From assembly GCF_045278715.1 (NCBI RefSeq), contig NZ_CP136420.1, forward strand, positions 2,232,001 through 2,296,000: a stretch of DNA of 64,000 bases, given 5' to 3'. This DNA is from Neomoorella carbonis. Its GTDB lineage: Bacteria; Bacillota; DSM-521; Neomoorellales; Neomoorellaceae. Positions 52,431-60,864 of this stretch are shown here, in pieces. Both the position numbers and the translations under genes were made by a program. Numbering within the stretch: the first letter of the stretch is position 1; each line of letters starts with the position of its first letter. The notes beneath the pieces are model-generated. The model had not been told where the DNA came from. It did not search any database and saw only the letters and a program-made list of their open reading frames with translations.

Positions 52431-53447
52431 TCAGTGGTTACGGCAATATTCTTCCACTGCAGTTACAATGGCTTTCAGGTTGGCATTTGGGGTCCGGAGA
52501 GGTACGGCGCACTCCGGAGCAATAATCTCGATACCGGCTTCAATGTTCGCGATTACCTCCCGGCGCACATCCTCGGGTGTACCGTTGAAAAGGGTGACCG
52601 GGTTGTTAATGCTGCCGGCCAGGGAGATACGGCCGGCGACAATCTCATGGGCCTGGCGGGGATTGACCTTGGAGTCAAAATGGAAACAGGTAAACCCAGC
52701 CCGGGCGATATAATCCAGGCGGTCGGTGGTATTGCCGCAGATATGCAGAATGGTTGGGCCGTTAATCTGCTTCGTCATCTCTTGGTGCACTGGCAGGAGA
52801 AAGTCGCGGTAACAGGCGCCGCTCACCAGATCGCCGGTGGCGTGGTCGGCCACCGTCACCACATCAGCCCCGGCGGCAAACTGAGCGTTGGCGAACATGA
52901 CACTGAGGCCTTTGAGTTTATCCAGGAAACGGCGTACTTTATCGGGTTCCAGGATGGTTTTTATGAGGAAGTTCTGGGTACCGTGCAAATGATAGGATAG
53001 GGTCCAGGGACCCATAACCTTCCCAACCAGACAGACATGGTCGCCGTACTCTTTTTTCAGAATCCTCAAAGCATCCAGCACGGTACGGATGGAAGGTCTC
53101 TCCAGGAAATCGGGAGGAATAATAATGTCCTCCGGTTCTTCGTAAGGGTTTTCCAGGACATCGGGCATGGAATCAACTTCGCCCCAGCTCATCTTTAGGC
53201 CAAAGGCCGCCGCTTCCTGCTGGACACTGAAGTAGGGGGCGATAGTGTCGAACCCCAGGATCTCATGGCCGGTAGCGGCCAGGGTGGCCATCTTTTCCGC
53301 ATCCAGGTGGACGTCTGGGAAATAGGCACCGCAAGCCTCCATGGATTCCACGGTGGCTACAGAAGTGGGGTTACCTACAGGGATGCGATCCACCCACTGG
53401 CGATTTAAAGCACGCAGGACACGTTCTTTGGGGCTCATGGTACCCAA
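52431..53447 (-). CDS. UroD-family methylcobamide methyltransferase, MtaA-like (second)
   Basis: About 338 residues. Family signs: VGNPTSVATVESM, GFDTIAPYFSVQ, ILHICGNT (His-x-Cys) and APECAVPLRT (Cys) as the Zn ligands. It is a close relative of the 49881 protein. I placed the start at TTG 53447 (LGTMSPKERVLRAL), which has GAGGTGA 5 bases upstream; ATG 53438 is possible. It lies 19 bases after the MFS gene stop, so the two are co-transcribed. A strong terminator follows. Confidence 0.85.
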   Translation of the reverse strand: MGTMSPKERVLRALNRQWVDRIPVGNPTSVATVESMEACGAYFPDVHLDAEKMATLAATGHEILGFDTIAPYFSVQQEAAAFGLKMSWGEVDSMPDVLENPYEEPEDIIIPPDFLERPSIRTVLDALRILKKEYGDHVCLVGKVMGPWTLSYHLHGTQNFLIKTILEPDKVRRFLDKLKGLSVMFANAQFAAGADVVTVADHATGDLVSGACYRDFLLPVHQEMTKQINGPTILHICGNTTDRLDYIARAGFTCFHFDSKVNPRQAHEIVAGRISLAGSINNPVTLFNGTPEDVRREVIANIEAGIEIIAPECAVPLRTPNANLKAIVTAVEEYCRNH

Positions 53448-53466
53448 AGTTCTCACCTCTATAGTT

Positions 53467-54816
53467 TTAGTTAGACATAGAAACATTTCCCTGGACTACA
53501 TCCTGGCGATCCTTTACAATCGAAGCCGCTATTAAACCGGCAATAGCGCAGATAGCGATGAAGGTCCAAGCGTAAGTATAAGAGACACCAGTTGTGGTTT
53601 TAACGATCAGTCGGCTCATAATAAGGGGAGCAAAGGCGGCTCCAAAGTAAGCTACTCCAGTGACAAAACCCAGAGCACGCCCGTACATTTCCGGGCTGAA
53701 AACGTCCGCCGGCCAGGCTAGAATTGGGCCCCAGATCATATTGGCAAAAAAGCCGGCCCCGGCCAGGATTAACATTAATCCCATATGGCTGATACCCGGG
53801 CGCGCCAGAGCCAGGAGTAAAATAAAGGGGAAAGTCCCTAGAAATGAAAGGATAATCATCGGCCGGCGGCGGCCATTAAACAATTTATCGGAAATGCGGG
53901 AGCTCAAGAAAGCTCCAATAACGCCGGCGGCAAAATAAATAGAGGCCCATGCACCCATTGCTGTTAACTTAAATTTGAAGACCTCACTCAGATAACTTGG
54001 TGACCAGGTAACAATTCCCCAGAAGGTCATCTGGCAGGCCAGGTAGGAAAGCACTACTGCGATAAAACTTTTATTGAGCAGTATGTTCCGTAGAGGGATT
54101 TGGGCTTTTTTTGCTTCCTGGGCTAGGTGCTCCCGCTTAATTCCCGCATCTTTTAAGATTCCACTTTCCAGCTCATCAGCATAACTCTCTTTTACCTCAC
54201 TGTCACTTAACCAGCGGACCTGTTCCGGGCGATCATAAATAAGAAGCATAACAATAACCAGGGGTACCAGCCCGAAAAGACCTAACCAAACAAAAACAGG
54301 CCGCCAGTCGTTGAAATAAGAAGCCAGAAAAGTGGTCAAGATGGGGGCCCAGGCCGGTGTAATAATCCAGGACCAGGAAAGCACTCCCTGGGCTTGCGCC
54401 CGCTCCCGCTTTGGGAACCACCGTGCAATCAGGCGTGCACTGGGTACAAACTCCGTACCGACAAAAATACCAAACAACGCATTACGGATATACCATTCAG
54501 TAACATTTTGCATATATGCCATATAAATAGTAAATAGGCTCCAGGTTACAAGTGAGAATACAAGTACTTTTTTCGGGCCAAAGCGGTCGCAAAGAAAACC
54601 TGAAAGTATTTGGGTCGGACCGTAAAAAATCATTAATAAGAACATGGCGTTACCAACGTCGCTATAACTCAACTGTAAGCTCTGGCTGATTAGGGGAACT
54701 AGTACCGTCGTTTTAACCCTATCAAGGTATTGAATGCTATAAGCAAAGAAAACTATCGCTGCTACCAGATACCGATAACGCCACTTGCTTGTAGAGGATG
54801 AAACAGGTTGACTCAT
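53467..54816 (-). CDS. MFS transporter, anion:cation symporter-like
   Basis: 449 residues with 12 hydrophobic helices. It has the MFS signature in YGPTQILSGFLCDRFGPKK and a repeat-like SDKLFNGRRR loop between helices 8 and 9. The closest look is the ACS family, which moves organic anions such as glucarate, tartrate or aromatic acids. Being co-transcribed with an MtaA-like protein, it may import the methyl donor, for example a methoxylated aromatic acid; that is inference. Start ATG after AAAGGAAGGAGGG. Confidence 0.83.
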   Translation of the reverse strand: MSQPVSSSTSKWRYRYLVAAIVFFAYSIQYLDRVKTTVLVPLISQSLQLSYSDVGNAMFLLMIFYGPTQILSGFLCDRFGPKKVLVFSLVTWSLFTIYMAYMQNVTEWYIRNALFGIFVGTEFVPSARLIARWFPKRERAQAQGVLSWSWIITPAWAPILTTFLASYFNDWRPVFVWLGLFGLVPLVIVMLLIYDRPEQVRWLSDSEVKESYADELESGILKDAGIKREHLAQEAKKAQIPLRNILLNKSFIAVVLSYLACQMTFWGIVTWSPSYLSEVFKFKLTAMGAWASIYFAAGVIGAFLSSRISDKLFNGRRRPMIILSFLGTFPFILLLALARPGISHMGLMLILAGAGFFANMIWGPILAWPADVFSPEMYGRALGFVTGVAYFGAAFAPLIMSRLIVKTTTGVSYTYAWTFIAICAIAGLIAASIVKDRQDVVQGNVSMSN

Positions 54817-55267
54817 ATATACCCTCCTTCCTTTGTTTTGACACCCCTCTCAGTGGCGCATGTAATTATCCTTACCTCCTCTCTCGCGCCAGTTTTCTGA
54901 TTTGGGACTAAATACAATTTCTTTTTCTTTATTAAAAAACCTACATCTATTATGCACATATTTGGAGGCACTTACTTTTTCCTGATAAGCAAAAAGCACA
55001 AGTATACAATAACCATCTTTTAATAATGAAAAAACAATCTAGAGTTGGGCTCAAAAACCATTCGCCCAGCATTAAGTTTGACCGGGTGTACAAGACGCAT
55101 AAGTGAATGAACTGGTATTGATCCGAAAGTCCTGTATGAGTTCCGTACATCAACTTTGTACCCGGATTCAAAGAAAAAAGCGATAAACAGAGGGATTATT
55201 ACCCTTGCTGGCAGTTCATGGCGCTGGAGTTGCTTAATGCACCTTTTACTTTTCCCTTTTTCGACGC
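54817..55267. other. AT-rich intergenic region upstream of MFS and c-di-AMP leaders
   Basis: No gene is supported in about 450 bases. On the minus strand a strong AGGAGGTAAGGA precedes ATG-CGC-CAC-TGA at about 54862-54851, a three-codon mini-ORF 35 bases before the MFS gene, possibly a leader peptide. An imperfect inverted repeat (CCGGGTGTACAAG near 55082 and CTTTGTACCCGG near 55151) encloses about 55 bases. Neither element is identified. Confidence 0.35.
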
Positions 55268-55411
55268 TATAATAAAAAAGTCATACTTTTTAGCACCGAA
55301 TTCCCGCAATAACGGGAAACGGGGGATAATTTTTGGGGTGAAGAGCCTCCTGGCTCCGGGCTAACTCTCGGTCCGAACCCGGCAACTAACCTCGTAGGTG
55401 TGGAGAGAGTG
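55268..55411 (+). ncRNA. c-di-AMP (ydaO/yuaA) riboswitch with promoter
   Basis: A perfect TATAAT (55268-55273) has a weak TTTACT 17 bases upstream. The RNA then shows the ydaO blocks: GAAACGGGGGATAA, GGGGTGAA, then CTCTCGGTCCGAACCCGGC, AACTAACCTCGTAGG and the closing GTGGAGAGAG. The downstream gene is a cell-wall hydrolase, the usual target of this class. High c-di-AMP is expected to turn the gene off. No separate terminator is obvious before the gene start. Confidence 0.9.
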
Positions 55412-55424
55412 AGGTCCAAGAAAA

Positions 55425-56084
55425 TTGAAGAAGTGGGGTAAATACTGCCTGACCACCGCCCTGGCCGGTTCTTTTATTTTCGCAGCCGCCGGGGTGGCCC
55501 TGGCCCAGCCCTATGAAGTAAAAAGGGGCGATACCTTGTGGGCCCTGGCCCGCCGTTACGGTGTTACCGTAGAACAGATCCAGGCGGCCAACAACCTTCA
55601 TTCTTCGTTAATTTTAGTTGGACAGGTCCTGGAAATTCCCGCGGCCCATCCTTCCCCCGCGGCAGAACGCCGGGATACCTCCTCTGCCTCCCGCGGGCAA
55701 GAAACCAGCACTGCCATCACGGGCAAACGAGTGGCCACCATCGCCCGTAAATATATTGGTGTCCCCTACCGCTGGGCGGGGACAAGCCCCAGCGGGTTTG
55801 ACTGTTCTGGTTTTACCTGGTATGTTTTCCGGCAGGTGGGTATTGATTTGCCCCGTACCGCTTCCGACCAGGCCACCAGTGGCAGGCAGGTCGATAAGGA
55901 TAGTCTCCAGGTGGGCGACCTGGTATTTTTCGATACCAATGGTAAGGGTATTAGCCACGTTGGCATTTACCTGGGTGATGGCAAGTTCATCAGCGCCTCC
56001 AGTTCCCGGGGGGTAGCTATTGATAACATTGATGACCCCTACTACTGGGGACGGCGCTACCGCGGCGCCCGGCGGGTGATATAA
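55425..56084 (+). CDS. Exported LysM-NlpC/P60 cell-wall hydrolase
   Basis: 219 residues. Signal peptide (KKWGKYCLTTALAGS to VALAQ), one LysM (YEVKRGDTLWALARRYG to LEIPA), a Ser/Thr-rich linker, and an NlpC/P60 domain with catalytic Cys in SGFDCSGFTWYVF, His in GISHVGIYLGDG and a third polar residue further on. It cuts peptidoglycan stem peptides. TTG start about 10 bases after GAGG. Its leader is a c-di-AMP riboswitch, tying wall turnover to turgor and c-di-AMP. Confidence 0.93.
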   Translation: MKKWGKYCLTTALAGSFIFAAAGVALAQPYEVKRGDTLWALARRYGVTVEQIQAANNLHSSLILVGQVLEIPAAHPSPAAERRDTSSASRGQETSTAITGKRVATIARKYIGVPYRWAGTSPSGFDCSGFTWYVFRQVGIDLPRTASDQATSGRQVDKDSLQVGDLVFFDTNGKGISHVGIYLGDGKFISASSSRGVAIDNIDDPYYWGRRYRGARRVI

Positions 56085-56095
56085 GAAAGCAATAA

Positions 56096-56130
56096 AAAAA
56101 GCACGCTACTTTTAGACGGAGCGTGCTTTT
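56096..56130. terminator. Bidirectional terminator
   Basis: AAAAGCACGCT and AGCGTGCTTTT form a stem flanked by A and T runs on both sides. It ends the NlpC/P60 gene (plus) and the hicBA genes (minus), whose last codons it overlaps. Confidence 0.9.
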
Positions 56131-56317
56131 AAAATATTGGCTTTAAACCCGCCTGCTTGCAAAGTTCATTGGCTGTAATCCGGTCCAGCGTGCGGTGCCT
56201 TTTAACAGGTACCGTTTTTATACCATTGGTATAGATTGAATGGTTAGCACCTTCCCGTAGTAAATAAAAACCATTTGCCTCAAAGTAACGAATCAAGTCC
56301 CGACGTTTTATAGACAC
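56129..56317 (-). CDS. hicA: HicA-family mRNA interferase toxin
   Basis: 62 residues. RRDLIRYFEANGFYLLREGA and NHSIYTNGIKTVPVKRHRTL are the double-stranded RNA-binding-like HicA pattern with the catalytic His in GANHSIY. GTG start preceded by GGTGGAG at 8 bases, inside the hicB end. It follows hicB by two bases. Confidence 0.92.
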   Translation of the reverse strand: MSIKRRDLIRYFEANGFYLLREGANHSIYTNGIKTVPVKRHRTLDRITANELCKQAGLKPIF

Positions 56318-56319
56318 TG

Positions 56320-56538
56320 CTAAAACTCCACCGGCACCTGTTCTAATAATGCGCCTCCAGGGGGAATTTCTTTCTTTTGCTGGCGATAGGCCAGAATCAT
56401 CTCCCGAAGGGCATCCTTAAGCATTTCTCTACATTCTTCCAGGGTTTTCCCTTCAGTTATTACCTCAGGCCACTCGACCAGTTGCCCCAGGTAACCTGAA
56501 CTGATCTTTGTATAACGTGCCGTATAGTTGCTGAGCAT
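56320..56538 (-). CDS. hicB: HicB-family antitoxin
   Basis: 72 residues. YTARYTKISSGYLGQLVEWP and EVITEGKTLEECREMLKDAL are the partial RNase H fold of short HicB proteins. It lacks an added DNA-binding domain, so any autoregulation would need another factor. It precedes the toxin, the reverse of the common hicA-first order but frequent in this class. Start ATG after AAGGGGGG. Confidence 0.9.
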   Translation of the reverse strand: MLSNYTARYTKISSGYLGQLVEWPEVITEGKTLEECREMLKDALREMILAYRQQKKEIPPGGALLEQVPVEF

Positions 56539-56608
56539 AAATAACCCCCCTTACCAAACCCTCATTATAAAGTATAACTCACCGCTCCTGGCCTTAGCAA
56601 TTTTTTAC

Positions 56609-58159
56609 CTACTCCCACTCTATGGTCGCCGGCGGCTTGGAGGTGATGTCGTAAACCACCCGGTTAACGTGGCGCACCTCGTTGACGATGCGGGAAGAGA
56701 TGCGCTCCAGCAATTCGTAAGGCAACCGCGCCCAGTCGGCTGTCATGGCATCGTCGCTGGTCACGGCCCGGACGACGATGGGGTAGGCATAGGTACGCTC
56801 GTCGCCCATAACACCCACGCTTTTCATAGAGGGCAAAACAGCAAATGACTGCCAGATTTCCCGGTAGAGCCCGGCCCGCCGGATCTCTTCGGTTACAATG
56901 GCATCCGCCTGGCGTAAAATCGCCAACTTTTCCGGTGTAACCTCCCCCAGAATACGGATGGCCAGTCCCGGCCCGGGGAAGGGCTGGCGCCAGACTATTT
57001 CCTCGGGCAGGCCCAGTTCCTCCCCCACCCGGCGCACCTCGTCTTTGAATAAAAGCCGCAGCGGTTCGATTAGCTCCAGCTCCATGTCTTCCGGCAGGCC
57101 GCCGACGTTATGGTGGCTTTTGATAACGGCCGCCGTTTCGGTGCCGCTTTCGATGACGTCAGGATATAAGGTTCCCTGGACCAGGAAATCCACTTTCCCC
57201 AGTTTCCTGGCCTCCTCTTCAAAGACGCGGATAAACTCGTGGCCGATAATCTTACGCTTAGCTTCCGGGTCGGTTACTCCTGCCAGTTTAGCCAGGAAAC
57301 GCTCACCGGCGTCGACATAGATCAGGTTCACCTGCAGGGCCTGGCCAAAGGTCTTTTGCACCTGCTCCGCCTCCCCCTGGCGCAGAAGGCCATGATTGAC
57401 AAAGACGCAGGTTAAACGGTCGCCCACGGCCCGGTGCACCAGGGCCGCGGCTACGGAAGAATCTACGCCGCCGCTCAGGGCGCAGAGGACGCGGCCGTCA
57501 CCCACCCGCTCGCGGATAGCCGCTACCTGCTCCTCGATAAAGGAGCTGACCGACCAGTCACCGCGGCAGCCGCACACCTGGAAGAGGAAACGGCGGAGCA
57601 TCTCCTGGCCCAGGGGCGTGTGCTTGACTTCCGGGTGAAACTGGACGCCGTAAAGCCGGCGCCCCGGGTCGCTCATGGCTGCCACCGGCGTGTAGGCCGA
57701 GCGGGCCGTTACCTGGAAGCCCGGCGGCGGGGCACTGATATAGTCGCCGTGGCTCATCCAGCACTGCATGTTCCGGGGTAACCCGGCAAAGAGGATGTCG
57801 TCAGTCGTTACTTCAAGCTCGGTCTTACCGTATTCCCGCCCTGCGGCTGCCTCCACCCGGCCCCCCAGGTCGTGGGCCATGAGCTGCATGCCATAGCATA
57901 TGCCTAAAATGGGGATGCCGCTCTCATATAGAGCCCGGTCAATGCGGGGCGCCCCCGGGCTGTAAACGCTGGCCGGCCCGCCGGAAAAGACAATACCTTT
58001 GGGCCGCCGGGCCAGGATCTCATCCAGGGGCGTATTAAAGGGGATCATTTCCGAGTAAACCCCGGCTTCGCGGATGCGCCGTGCAATCAACTGGTTGTAC
58101 TGGCCGCCGAAGTCCAGGACCAGGACTATTTCCGCAGGTTGCTTGTTTTCTCGCATCAT
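56609..58159 (-). CDS. guaA: GMP synthase (glutamine-hydrolysing)
   Basis: 516 residues. The N-terminal class I glutaminase has the catalytic Cys in LGICYGMQLMAHDLGG and His-Glu in YGVQFHPEVKHT. The ATP-pyrophosphatase loop is ALSGGVDSSVAA, and the C-terminal dimerisation domain ends RVVYDITSKPPATIEWE. It makes GMP from XMP. Start ATG-ATG after AAAAGGGGTGG. It follows hpt closely, so guanine salvage and GMP synthesis share a transcript. Confidence 0.97.
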   Translation of the reverse strand: MMRENKQPAEIVLVLDFGGQYNQLIARRIREAGVYSEMIPFNTPLDEILARRPKGIVFSGGPASVYSPGAPRIDRALYESGIPILGICYGMQLMAHDLGGRVEAAAGREYGKTELEVTTDDILFAGLPRNMQCWMSHGDYISAPPPGFQVTARSAYTPVAAMSDPGRRLYGVQFHPEVKHTPLGQEMLRRFLFQVCGCRGDWSVSSFIEEQVAAIRERVGDGRVLCALSGGVDSSVAAALVHRAVGDRLTCVFVNHGLLRQGEAEQVQKTFGQALQVNLIYVDAGERFLAKLAGVTDPEAKRKIIGHEFIRVFEEEARKLGKVDFLVQGTLYPDVIESGTETAAVIKSHHNVGGLPEDMELELIEPLRLLFKDEVRRVGEELGLPEEIVWRQPFPGPGLAIRILGEVTPEKLAILRQADAIVTEEIRRAGLYREIWQSFAVLPSMKSVGVMGDERTYAYPIVVRAVTSDDAMTADWARLPYELLERISSRIVNEVRHVNRVVYDITSKPPATIEWE

Positions 58160-58172
58160 CTACCACCCCTTT

Positions 58173-58718
58173 TCATTTCTGCCGGGCGTAAACCTCCGGT
58201 TTTAAAACGCAGATGTCCGGCAAATGGCGGTATTTCTGGGCATAATCAAGGCCGTAACCAACAACAAAATAATCCGGGATGGAAAAGCCGCTGTAATCGA
58301 CATGGACATCCACCAGCCGCCGCTCGGGCTTGTCCAGAATAGTGCAGGAGCGCACACTTAAAGGTTTGCGGGCTTTTAAATTTTCCAGCAGGTATTTTAA
58401 AGTCAGGCCGGTATCAACAATATCCTCCACAATCAGGAGGTGCTTATCTTCCACCGGCACTTCCAGGTCCTTCAAGATGCGCACTGCTCCCGACGTGGTG
58501 GTCCCGGCGCCGTAACTGGAAACGGCCATAAAATCGAGCTGTAGGGGAATGGTAATCTCCCGCACCAGGTCGGCGAGGAAAATAATCGCCCCTTTGAGGA
58601 TTCCCACCACCAGCAGGTCCTTGCCGGCATAATCGCGGCTAATGGCTGCGCCCATTTCTTTAACCCGTTTTTTTATCTCAGCGGCGCTGACCAGGACTTC
58701 AGCAATGTCATCCTGCAA
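58173..58718 (-). CDS. hpt: Hypoxanthine phosphoribosyltransferase
   Basis: 181 residues. PRPP-binding loop VEDIVDTGLTLKYLL, the first loop VGILKGAIIFLADLVREI and the flexible-loop SSYGAGTTTSG are typical Hpt. It recovers hypoxanthine and guanine as IMP and GMP. TTG start with GGGGGAGG about 8 bases upstream. It lies 13 bases before guaA. Confidence 0.95.
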   Translation of the reverse strand: MQDDIAEVLVSAAEIKKRVKEMGAAISRDYAGKDLLVVGILKGAIIFLADLVREITIPLQLDFMAVSSYGAGTTTSGAVRILKDLEVPVEDKHLLIVEDIVDTGLTLKYLLENLKARKPLSVRSCTILDKPERRLVDVHVDYSGFSIPDYFVVGYGLDYAQKYRHLPDICVLKPEVYARQK

Positions 58719-58801
58719 AAATAATTCCTCCCCCGAAATAAAAGTAAGATGTTACCTTCACCCCGGCAAACTTCCTCCACCGGCCTCTATTAATATACCT
58801 C

Positions 58802-58830
58802 TTGACAGTTTACCATAACCTTGTTATCTT
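58802..58830 (+). promoter_or_regulatory. Promoter of the J-domain gene
   Basis: TTGACA (58802-58807) and TATCTT (58825-58830) with 17 bases between. It lies in the divergent hpt region; the start of transcription would be near 58837. Confidence 0.65.
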
Positions 58831-58892
58831 CGCTGTATAACGGCAAAATCCTTCTGGCCGTCCGAATTTGGCGCCAAAGGAGTGAGCTACCG

Positions 58893-59201
58893 GTGTTTCC
58901 TGGCACCAGTACATTAGAAAAAAGGGCGCGCCAGGTCCTGGGAGTCAGTCCCGAGGCCGGCGCCCAGGCAATAAAAAAGGCGTACCGCCGTCTGGCCCGG
59001 CAGTACCACCCCGATAGTCACCCGGATGATAAGGTAACTATTGAAAAATTTGTGCTGATCACCGAGGCCTATGAATACCTTCTGCGCCATAAACTGCCCG
59101 GACGCAATTCCCTGTTAGCAGCCGGCCTTACCCTGGAAAGTGAAGATCCGGAGGAACGGTACGCTCGCTGGTGGATGGAGCATTTTCGGGAGTTTTTCTA
59201 A
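58893..59201 (+). CDS. Short J-domain (DnaJ-like) protein
   Basis: About 102 residues. One J domain: ARQVLGVSPEAGAQAIKKAY, RRLARQYHPDSHPDDKVTIE with the invariant HPD tripeptide. It has no G/F, zinc-finger or C-terminal client domain. It probably stimulates a DnaK for a specific task. The GTG start at 58893 follows AAAGGAGTGAG; a longer frame from 58821 reads through the promoter and is less likely. Confidence 0.85.
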   Translation: MFPGTSTLEKRARQVLGVSPEAGAQAIKKAYRRLARQYHPDSHPDDKVTIEKFVLITEAYEYLLRHKLPGRNSLLAAGLTLESEDPEERYARWWMEHFREFF

Positions 59202-59252
59202 AGGACCGGGAACTTTTTGTAGTATTTTACCATGGTCTTTTATCAGATATCT

Positions 59253-60863
59253 TTATTCCACCATCAGGCCGCCACAGAGGGTCCCGGTAATTTCACCGTG
59301 CGGGTTCTTGATTGGTACAGCTATCGTTACAATTAATTTGCCGGTTATTGCTGATATGTACACTTTAGAAACAAAGGGCTTGCCGGAAATGGCTTCCCTA
59401 AACCAGGTGCGGAAGGAAAAGTCTTTAACCTTTGAGGTAGTATTGGTGTTAAATATTACCCGCCCTTCTCGATCAGCACTTATCAAAGCTTCAAAAACAG
59501 GATGGCGGTTATAATACTCTTGCAGTGCCTCCTCATGCTGGCGGATATCCATGGTTACTATCCGTTTATCTGCAGCGACCTTCTGCAAATAAGCCAGGGC
59601 CTCCTGGACCCGGCCGCTAATATTTTCATCCAGTTCACCTTCGCCGCCGCTCCTGGCAACAATTTGCTGTAACTGCCCGGCCATCTCCTGCAGCCTCCGG
59701 CCGGTGCCGGCAAGCTCATCCAGGGAGGCCGATTGTTCTTCCATCCCGGCGGCACATTCTTCGGCCGCAGCCGCGGTATTCTGGGAAATCATGGCCACCT
59801 CACCGGCTAGAGCCTTGATTTTATTCTCCTGGTCCTGCTGGGAAGTCGCCGCGGTAAGAATAGTATCCATTGCTTTTTCAGCCTCAATCATGGCCTGGCT
59901 GGTGGCAGCGAGGGATTCCCTGGCCGCCCGGCCGGTTGCCAGGTTTTGGGCGGCGGCACTGCTGGCGGCTTCAATCTGACCGCTGATGGCCTCTATTTCC
60001 CCGGCGATAATCGTTATCACCCCGTTAATTTCCTCCGCCGCCCGGGCCGAACTCTCGGCCAGTTTCCGCACTTCTTCGGCCACCACGGCAAAACCTCGCC
60101 CCTGTTCCCCGGCCCGGGCCGCTTCAATAGCCGCATTTAAAGCTAAAAGGTTTGTCTGGGCCGCAATATTCCCCACAAGCTCGATAATCGCCGTAATCTG
60201 CCGGGCCTGTTGCTGCAGTTCCTTAATCCTGCCACTGGCCAGCTGATTGGTGCTGGCAGTATTCTCGATATGTTCAAGAAGAGTATGTAAAACACCGCCC
60301 AGAGAATCCAAACTCTTCCTGGTGTCCCGGAAAAGGTGGGCCGCTTGCCTTGCTGTGGCGATGGTTTTTTGCCCTTGTTCCACACCTTCCTCTGAAGCTT
60401 TAAGAACAATTCCCGCCGCCTGGGCCTGTTTATCGGCGCCGCTGGCCATACTCTCCACTGCCTTAGATATTTCACCGGCAGCCAGTTTAATGTTGTCGAG
60501 CCCTCCGGCCAGCTGGGTGGCGCAGAGGTTTAATTGTTCCCCGGCGGCATAAAACCTGCCTAACACCTGGCGGTATTGCCAGAGCAGTTCCTTGACGGCT
60601 GTCACCAGGGCCTGGATTTCCCGTCCTCCCCGGAGCGGTTCCTCCCAGGCAAGCTGCCCGCTGGAAATTTTCTTGATGCTTTCACCCAGGGTAATAAGAG
60701 GCTTTTTAAACCGGCAGTGATAGGTATAATAAAGATAGCCAAAGAATATTAGATTAAGACCAATAACCACAGGGAAATAGCCCCGGCTCAGCGGGGCTTT
60801 AATTAAGACACTTAACCACAGAAAAATACTTACCAGGGTGATAGCAAGTATACTTCTTTCCAT
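59253..60863 (-). CDS. Methyl-accepting chemotaxis protein with C-terminal Cache-like sensor
   Basis: About 536 residues. Two N-terminal membrane helices (residues 4-48), a HAMP-like segment, and a coiled-coil signalling domain with the hairpin NIAAQTNLLALNAAIEAARA, GEQGRGFAVVAEEVRKLAE. Unusually, the last 130 residues form a single Cache-like domain (ALISADREGRVIFNTNTT, FRTWFREAISGKPFVSKVYI, ITIAVPIKNPHGE-like end), after the signalling domain, so it is a cytoplasmic sensor. The ATG at 60863 begins one base after the leuD-like stop, so it belongs to the catabolic-looking operon upstream. Confidence 0.88.
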   Translation of the reverse strand: MERSILAITLVSIFLWLSVLIKAPLSRGYFPVVIGLNLIFFGYLYYTYHCRFKKPLITLGESIKKISSGQLAWEEPLRGGREIQALVTAVKELLWQYRQVLGRFYAAGEQLNLCATQLAGGLDNIKLAAGEISKAVESMASGADKQAQAAGIVLKASEEGVEQGQKTIATARQAAHLFRDTRKSLDSLGGVLHTLLEHIENTASTNQLASGRIKELQQQARQITAIIELVGNIAAQTNLLALNAAIEAARAGEQGRGFAVVAEEVRKLAESSARAAEEINGVITIIAGEIEAISGQIEAASSAAAQNLATGRAARESLAATSQAMIEAEKAMDTILTAATSQQDQENKIKALAGEVAMISQNTAAAAEECAAGMEEQSASLDELAGTGRRLQEMAGQLQQIVARSGGEGELDENISGRVQEALAYLQKVAADKRIVTMDIRQHEEALQEYYNRHPVFEALISADREGRVIFNTNTTSKVKDFSFRTWFREAISGKPFVSKVYISAITGKLIVTIAVPIKNPHGEITGTLCGGLMVE

Positions 60864-60864
60864 G

